Assembly: GCA_000507305.1 (NCBI GenBank)
Contig: DF241513.1
Coordinates: forward strand, 1 to 64,000
DNA length: 64,000 nucleotides
Reading direction: 5' to 3'
Source of the DNA: Breviolum minutum Mf 1.05b.01
Taxonomy: Eukaryota > Sar > Dinophyceae > Suessiales > Symbiodiniaceae
Shown here: positions 53,201 to 62,200 of the stretch, piece after piece
How the letters are laid out: each line of letters begins with the position of its first letter
Position numbering within the stretch: the first letter of the stretch is position 1
Program-made: the position numbers and the translations under genes
Notes under the pieces: generated by a model
What the model was told of the DNA's origin: nothing
The model's input: only the letters and a program-made list of their open reading frames with translations
Databases searched by the model: none

Positions 53201-56200
53201 GAGGGAGACCTTGGACTTTAAATAAAAGCCCTTGAAAAATTAGGCCGAAAGGAAAGCCGCCAGTTTTAGGAAGCTGGAAATTCAGCAAAAAAACTACCTG
53301 GAAAAGCTACCATTTTTGTTAGGCCACTGTGGCTGGTTTTAGGGGTAAAGTTGATGGAAATTCACAGCAACTGGTTTTCCAGGTATATCAATTTTCAGGT
53401 GCTTTTGCATGCTTTTGCTGTTAGTTTCAGGGAGGGGGAACCACCACCTTTTGGGTAAAAGGAAAATCATCGACTCAAACGTCCTCAGAGGGGATATCCC
53501 TGGGAGGGAAGTTGAAGGATAGCCCGTGGGGCCGAAATAGGATGGTTTAAACAAAAAATGGATAGTTATGGTAGCAAACTGAAGCTATGGTTTGAAGACG
53601 TGAACTCCTCATGAATTCAGGTCAGTAGCAAAAACCCTTATTTCTTTTTATGTTTTTGAATTTATCGCGAGGAATCGTCTTAAATTTCCGCAGGACCATC
53701 GTTTTGTGGTATCATGTTTGATTCCTATGGTGAAACATCATCTTTCACACAAAAACACAAAGAACATGAAAATGATATATTTCTTGCGCTCCCTGCAACT
53801 AACATCAAAAGCCCACCAGGAGTGGTCTTTTACAACCGGGGCTATGGTTGTTAGTTGCAGGGAGGGTACATAGAGCACAACTTTCGGTGGCCAATCCATC
53901 TTCACCTGGCAGGTGAAAAAAACCATCGCGCCTTGCACCGGAAAAGCCGCTTTGATGAGCAGATCCACGGCTGAAAACAACCAAAAAACAAAACGCGGCA
54001 GTGATTGAAAAAATGCGGATGATCTATAGTAATACCATTTAATAAGCAAAAAAACATCCAAAAAAATAACAATCCGGGTGAATGTTGTTTGTGTTTTTTG
54101 AGGCATTAACTGCATATGAGTTCTTTGATTGGTTGCAAACAGTATTTTTCATCATTTTTGGGTGGTCGTTTTGGTGGTTTTCAAGTTCGGCTAGATTGTT
54201 GGGGAGTCGTCTGGCTTGAGACTGCCCTTAGCTTCAATGGAATGTTGCTGACCCCCATGACTTGTGGTTTGTTGAAACGGAAGGCTCAAAACCCTGGCAT
54301 TCATACATTCCATGAAATCCTGACTGGTTCAGGTTCCAGGATCCTTCTAATGGCCTATTATGATTCCCATATTAACTGAGCAATGAAAAAAACTCTGGTT
54401 GGTTTGGTTATATAGGGGATTATATTACCCATTTATTTAGGGATTATAATAAACCATGATAAGGATCCCTATCAAACAACCAGTATAATGGAAAGTAAGA
54501 GGGTTTTTTTCGTGGCTCAACTGGGTAGCATATACAGCAAATCACCAGGGTCTTCTTGGTCAGCAAGGGCTTGCCTTCACCAGATTCTTGAGGCGGTGGA
54601 AGCACACTGCTCATGCAGAGTTTGCATGGATTCTTGGACATTACGTCTCCAGCTAGATGAACATTTGAGAGCAACAAATTGAACCGACCAGGAAACAACG
54701 ACAACATGACAAAACACAGAACATGACCAAAACTATAATACCTATATATGCGCAATGGAACTCCCCCCCCCAAAAAAAAAAAACACACACACATCGAGAG
54801 AAGCTGCAGAACTCTTCCTCAGGGCTGGTGCCAAACTACGAAGGAAGTTGAATAAGGACAGTCCTGGTCCTTTGCAGCGGGGGATACCTCCAGGTTGAAG
54901 GTTTCAGGATGTGACTGCCTTTTGATCTTGGAATTTTTTAATTGCCGTTTTGAAAAAAAAGTTGGGAGGATGATTGGGTCACGACACAAGAAAAGTGGGT
55001 TGTTTTTACGGCCCCCCCCCCCTCCTTAAGAACGGTCAAACAAATGCGAATAATTAGGGCCTTGAAGAGGCGCTTCTTATAACACATTGACTTGACTTTT
55101 TTTTTCAACGGGCGGCGTCTGTTTTTTTCTCCATGAGGCAGTTGAGATGTTTTTTTTCAGTACAAAGAAAACATGAAGTTTGAATCTTGATCCAATCACA
55201 TCCTCAGGCGCCTTGACAGTTGAGGGACTCAAACACATTTCAAAAAAAACTAACGAAATGTTTGAAAGGTTGGTTCTGTTTTAATGCTTGGTTTGAACTA
55301 TTTCCTGAGGGGTTTTGCATGTTTTTGTTTCCTTTCAACATCACGATATGTGGAAAATTGAGCAGTGAACCTGTTTTTTTTCCAGATGGCTGGGGACTTG
55401 AATCGACGCTTATCACAGGTACGGAAACTCAGGGAATGACGGAAAAAAGCACTCGGGGTCAGAGGTCATTACCTGAAGTGTTTGGTCAAAGCAAGCAGTT
55501 TGATACTTTCCATATCTGAAAGATCCTGGCTTTTTAGAATAAAATTTGCGTGGTAAGAAAAACATATGTGATTTACACATATTTACACATTTATTTTTAA
55601 ATATATATAATATGTGTGAAGATACTGGCCGGTAATTTTCTCCGTGATTTATTTTTGGGGGGTTGGGAAGTGAAGTCAATTGTGTCAACTTCAATTTGTT
55701 TATTTGACAATGTTGTAATGTTTTTCGAAGGATCACGGGTGTTTTGGAGCATTGTTGAGGTTAGGCGAAGAAACCCGGGCCCCCATGCATTTGTCTTCGC
55801 TCTTCACGCGATACGGCATCAGACAGCTGGATAACAATTGGGGGTTCCAGTTCATAAAAATCATATGAACTCTATGTGTTTTTCATTTACTTGTTTATGT
55901 TTGCCTTAAAACCCAATGTTGAGACTGTTTTGCATATTTTTCCGTGTGGGTTGAACTACCCCCTCGAAAACTAACATGAAACCTGAAGTAAGAATGCCAG
56001 TCGGAATAGGAAAAACATCTACAAACCGCTAATTTTTGTTCCGGAAATGGGTTACCCATGGTAAATCACATGTTTTCACCACCATTTGGGGATTTTTTTT
56101 CCACCTTAACTTAAGCACATGTAAGGTTATGTAGGGATTTTACTATGCCGTTTTTTCAGGATCCCGGAACCTGAAACGAACCAAAAAGCTCCAAGAAATC

Positions 56201-59200
56201 CCAAGGTCATGGGTTTTTGGTTCACGGTGAGCTCACGTGGAAAGCTTTCATAACCCAAAAAAAACTGGTAAATTTTGTGGGAAAAAATGCCACTGCTCAA
56301 CTCCTATCATTTCATACTGTTGATGGTTCAGAAATCCGGCTAAGCAGTTGATATGGAGAATATTCCAATGGTTTCATATGGGATTTCATCCATCCATACT
56401 GCAGGATGTAAGCCATCAGTATGGATAATTTACCAGGATCCATTCATGGGAGAGTTGTATCCCACCCAAGAGGCTTCACCTCCGTAGTTGAAAGGTAAGC
56501 CTTTATCCTGGGTGGGGTGATAGGTCCAATGTAGATTGGGATTTGCCCTTCTGAAACTCCCTGCTTTGAGCAGAAGATGACGAAAAATAGACGGAAAAAA
56601 AGCCAGATAAATTCTGGAGCAAAATAAAGGGAATGATGTTTCCATCATTGAACCATGATTTGTCTAGTTGCAGACTTTCTTTGAAATAAATGCACCCAGT
56701 TGGAGTCACAAGGGGAACAACAACTTAGGGATCCCAGCCTCGATCTTCCAAGGCTGAAGCAGAAGTGGAAGATGTTGCCCAGCGAATGTATAGCCTTGCG
56801 AAAGAGCATCTTGGTGGTCATGTTGTTTTGCCTCAAAAAAATATCGTTTTTTTTTGTGAGATGGATTGATCACGGTGATGGATTGCCTCAAGGTTTTCAA
56901 CTCTGAAAAGTTGGTCTTCAATATAAGCTTTATGTAAGGCTTATGTAAGGGGAAACCCACCCCCAAAATAGACTTATAAGGTTCAGTACCCCCATTTTAG
57001 GTACCTGAAATGTTCGGTGATTCAATGTGTTGGGATTTTGTTTTTTTTGGGGGGGGGAAAGCAGCAAGCTATTGGGATGCCAATCGCTATATACAGTTAG
57101 TTGGATGTTTCATATCCACTGGTTTGATTTTTCCGAAATCATGACGGCATAAGGATGATGCAACACCGTGATTGTTTATTTTTTGAGGCCCTTGTTAAAG
57201 TATAGGTTCGGGGAGTGGCTGTACCCTAAATCAAAACTTGATTTCCAAGATCTAGAATTCGTATGTTTAGATTCATATAACTTTTGGGTGACATTCATAC
57301 GACTGGCAATTGTTTAGGACCAGATGTCATCGTGAAAACAATGCGGGCGATGGTTCTTTGGAACAGACAGGAGTTCAGTTTAGCTACAACTTTGCAGATA
57401 CGGAAATGTTTGGAGCAGATGTTATTCTCGCACCTATGAAGGTGCTCAATACATCTCAATACCAGAGTTTTGCAGATGTCAGCAGGCTTCAGGTTTGTTT
57501 CCTCGAATCTTGCAATGAGGAGGTCTCCCAAAAAAACACATGATGTAGCTACATAGGTGTGTAGTTCTGACTTTGCCAGTTTCTTCAGCCCTTCAAATGT
57601 GTGGCTCTCTTTGGCTGGGCCACCTGCTCGCCTTCAGCTCCGCTGAACCTTCGGGATGGCGATGGAGAGAGAGAGATATATATGTAGCTCGTTTATTAAA
57701 TCTCTTCATTTCCAAAGCATGTGGAAACACCTTGTTTTCTGGTCACCCTTAGTTCAACCACTGAGCCTGCAAGACATTTTTCTCTTTGAATCAAGTGAGG
57801 TGTGTATCCTTAAGACCTCACTCTACGCAAAAGGTGCCCTGGAGGAAAGGATCAATTTCACAACACGGTGGTAAGTACATGTAAGTACAGGGGGAGGTGG
57901 TTTGTCGTTTCTTTTGTTGCTTCTCAGAAGCAGAGGGAGAGGGGGAAGCCTATAGTCCTTTTGTGTGTGTTTTTAGAAAATGTTCATCTCATGTTTGTTT
58001 TGAGATCAAAGTTATTGATAGTTATTGAGATGACGAGGTTTCGACAAAAAACATGGTTGATTGACGTGCTGGTTTTTTGGGCGATTTATTTTAATGTCTA
58101 AGCGTCACAACCTTGTGACTGTCAGCAACAGTTCAATTCCGAAATAATCCAAATTTATCCAACTGTTTAATTCCTGTATCGTAGTCTGTGAGTCCTAGCA
58201 AAGGCTTCAATTTGGGACGGTTTTTACCATTGAAAAGAATTGGCTTCATATACACCATCATAAGAGCCAGTCAATGTCAAAAAGGCTAAAGATCTGGCTA
58301 AATTACAATCAGTGCACGTCAGTGATGTGATGGAACCCCCTCAAAAAACAACTACAGGAATCCTCTCCAGGAATACTGCGAAAATTGGTCAAAAATAAGA
58401 TCGTTGTCATCCAGGATCATCCGAAAGTGTATGAATGATGAGTGATTCATTCACCAAAAAAATGACTGGAATGATTGGCCTCAACCCAACCTGGAAATCC
58501 TCCCAAAAGTGCCCTTAACTTGCCCAGAAAAATGCGCAACAAAAAACCAGGTGCCAGTTGAGATACCAACAAGGCAAAGCACCAACAAGGAAATTCCGAG
58601 TTGGGAAGTCGTGTTTTGTGTTTTCGTAGCAGCGATTAGGCGGGGTTGTTTGAAAACTGGTTTACTTAAAATCATACAAAAAGTATTCAATTCTCCTGGA
58701 AAAGGTCGCAGCAACTTATGGCGGTCACTTTGGAACCCCCCCAACAACAAAAAAGACATTCAAAGATCTTGGTTCATAAGTGATACTCCCAAAAAAGAAC
58801 TGACGTCCAAACAACACACCCCAGCTCCCAAAAAATCTCCCCAGCTCGCTCATTGAAGCCGCTGGAAATATCTCATTTGGAATTTATTCCAAAGACAACG
58901 AGATGTTTACAGTAGACACTCTCTTAGTTTCACTACTGTTGATGGTTCAGAATCCCCAACAAGCCACCTGGGATGGTCATAAAACCCGTCGTAAAATAAT
59001 AAAATTTCAACTACCTTCTGGGGAATGATTTTGTTAGACGATTACATGGTGGTTTGGGATCAGGGAATCCCCCCAACATGCAAAAAAAAAAGTTCAGGTT
59101 TAGGAATTTATATAATTTACAGTAGTTTGCCAACCATCCAACCTTTGCAAACATTATAGGATCACTTTGGATCACATTCTTTCAATATTCAACCTACATG

Positions 59201-62200
59201 GATTTCTTAGAGGTTCTCCCGTTAAAATACGCTCCAAAAAAAGCGTGTTTTGTGCGCCCAGGAGTCTCCATCAGGCCTGGCTGGAAATTCCAGGAATGTT
59301 TGAACTGTTTTTTCTCCAATGGACGGTTCTTGTACAGATTGATTTATATGATATATATATATATATGTATTTCATTTTATTTACAGTATCTGTGTATATT
59401 TTTTGATTTTTACACTATACATATATATATATACAATATTTACATATATAGATATTATTTACATTAACACCTTACATTAAAAAAACATGGATGCGGTCAA
59501 AGCTGCCTTGGGGAGTGATGGGGTTTTCTGTCGTTGGAGCCCTTGGACTCGAAAGACACCTACGAGAAAATCCAAGCCAGCGGAAATGAAGCATGTAGGA
59601 AGATGGTATAGGTTCTATTGGAAAAGGGGGGAAATTGTCCATTGCTACCTTTTTTTTCGAAACTACTGTAACTTGCTAAGCTGGCACCTTTTTCAAATGG
59701 ATGGTTGGTTGGAAGATGATTCATAATTCTTTTGGGACAGGCTTGAGGAGGCAGGTGCTTTGGCTGTTAGATCTGTGAGTTTCAGGGAGGGTACCTTCCT
59801 ACACGTCCTACATCTTTGTCTCTATAGGGCTTTCCCATCGCTGGAATGACATCCTGGTGACCGCAGACTCTTGAGCTCAGGCAAGAAATCCTTGAGACCA
59901 AAGCTGTCTCCAGGCACTGGGGAGGGCTGACACCTCTTAACCACTGAAGATAGGCCGTTCCAAATGGAAAATTCATTTTCCAACCAAGGATTTTCCGAGG
60001 CTATGTTGGTTTCAGGGATGGTATGTAGTGATTTTGTTTATGGAAGATGAATCTTTGATTGGAGCTGTGAAGTTGTGATTGTGTAGGGATCGTTCCTTAT
60101 TTAATTTGTTTTCTTTGTTGGGGAAGACAGAATGGAGAAAATCTACTACTGCTACTGCCCACTCCCTACTCCCTATACCTCCTGCTTCTGCTACTACTTC
60201 TACTTCTACTACTATTATTACTACTAATGCTACAACTGCAAAGTTTATCGTTCGGTTTATCGTTCTGAAGTACTTTTACTCGTGCAAATTCGAGCTTTGG
60301 AACACGTTTATTGCAATCCCAAGTGGGCCATTTTACATGTCATGTCTTTTTTGTTTTTTTGTGTTAGATTTTGGGCATTTGGGCAAGTTCAGCTGCAATC
60401 ATCTTTAACACAAAGGTCAAATTTTGCCCAATTTCAAGGTGGCCCTAAGAATCTGTTTGATATATATAATTTTTTTTTGAAGATCCCAAGAGGTTGCGGA
60501 TGTTTTTCGTGAAAATCTCAGCCTGCATGAGCAATGAACAAATTGGGTTGCGTACCGTTTTTGGGGGATTTATACCCAGTTGTGTGGGGATTATTGCATA
60601 CACCATTTCAAGAATCCTTATCAAACAACCGGGATTCAATGCATTAGAATTTGTAAGGATCCTTTTTTTTCAGCAACCAGAACCTAGGTATAATGGAACA
60701 TGAATCTGTGGCGTTTCCGGAGCCTATTTTTCCCCCTTCCAGGGATTGGCCGACGGACAAAAAGGAAAGCATCTCACGTGAACCAAGGCCCGCAGGGAGG
60801 GTTAAACTGGAGGGTTATATAGGTGGCAAGTGCCTATCCTATGTGGTGATTTCAATGATTTTTTATGTTTAACCCTTACTTGGGAAATGATCCAATTTGA
60901 CGAGCATATTTCTCGGAGTGAAACCACCAAGGCATGTTTTGCATGTTTTGATGAGTTAACAGGTCATGCTTATTCATTGTTCAAACAATCTGTTGCAGTA
61001 TGGTGGTGTTCATCATTTTTGGGCATGAACATGGTAGACAAAAAGAGGTGTCTAGTTAGACTGCGATGTGTGTTTTTTCCCGAGTTTTCTTCCACTTTTG
61101 GTGACGTGTTTTCCAAGATCGAGATGGATGGAAGATGGAGGAGATTCCTGTTTCCCTCGGCTTTGTTAAGTCCTGAGTGACTGATTCATGCTGCTAGTAG
61201 TAACTAGATAGACATAAATAGGTCCAGAAGAACCAAGGTCCAGAAAATTGGTGTCCCTTCATGAGGCCGGCGTTTTCAAAACCCCTTATTTCGTTAACCA
61301 GGGCGCCCCTGGTTGACCGCCATCAAACTGCCAAACTGTGGGATGTTGGTTGCTCTTCTTCCAGGTTTGCTGGAAGAAGCAGCTGTAGAGGCGGGGATTG
61401 GTTTCAAGTTTCAAGGATAAACAAAGAAGCTACCCTCCCTGAAACTGCAAAAGCACCTGTACAATGGATGATTGGAACACTAGCTTCTTTTTTGGAGCAA
61501 AAGGCCCATTTACAGAGCGTTTGCTGTTAGTTTTCAGGAGGGTACCACTTTAAGTTTACCATAACTTGCTAATTCACCGTGGCTGAGTATATAGAGTCTA
61601 TCCATGTCTATCCAAATGATTATCTTCATCAAGATTTGCAAGACATGTTGTTCTTTTACTGCGAAATCGTTTTGTGTAAAAAAAGACGTCCTACCATGAA
61701 TATTTACATTTGATGAAGGATTGCTAATAGTGATTCACGTAATTTAAGAAACATATTCACGGTGTCTCACACACACAACCCGTCCATATTTTTTAAATGA
61801 CCCCTTAATAAGGCCGTAACAACGCCTTATTATTATATACCTTTCTTTTGGTTTCATATGTCGTTTTTGTGAACCTAAGATATTCATTTGCAGATTTCCT
61901 CACCCGGATGCTGATTTAAATCTTCAGCCCCCCGTGGACTATGTTGAGAAAGGAAGAAGGGGCGACGGACGGCGACGAACATCCGAGAAGATCAAAAAGT
62001 ATTTGACCCTCCCTGAAACTACAGCAAAAGCACCTGAAAATGGACGGTTGGAAGTTGGAAGACGATCGTTTTCTTTTGGGATGCCCTATTTTCAGGTGCC
62101 AACTTGCTGTTAGTTTTAGGGAGTGTTTTTTTCCCATGCTGGCTGTTTTAGATATTCTGAAGTGAGACTTCACCCCCCCAAAATTTAGCCGCGATCAATC

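Larger units (their letters stand above)
58912..61364. other. Gene 3 intron (2.45 kb), contents
   Basis: It holds a family A copy, AT tracts (59346-59445), paired half-elements GTTTCAGGGAGGGTA (59778) and GGTTTCAGGGATGGTA (60007), a short CTA/TAC tract (60140-60240), a family K copy (60555-60668) and a family G copy (60820-60932). Open frames at 59487-59726 and 60830-61180 overlap these elements and are not supported. Confidence 0.5.

Noticed and set aside
53738..54115. Minus-strand frame of 125 codons with hydrophobic stretches
   Set aside because: It includes a family C element; the hydrophobicity comes from T/A-rich repeats; no splice sites.
54116..54379. 87-codon plus frame beginning MSSLIGCKQYF
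   Set aside because: Composition is plausible, but neither end has splice sites in a phase fitting exons h or i.
58509..58856. 115-codon plus frame rich in Lys, Pro and Thr
   Set aside because: It runs through the acceptor of exon m in a different frame; the opposing minus frame is equally open, so it gives no evidence of coding.
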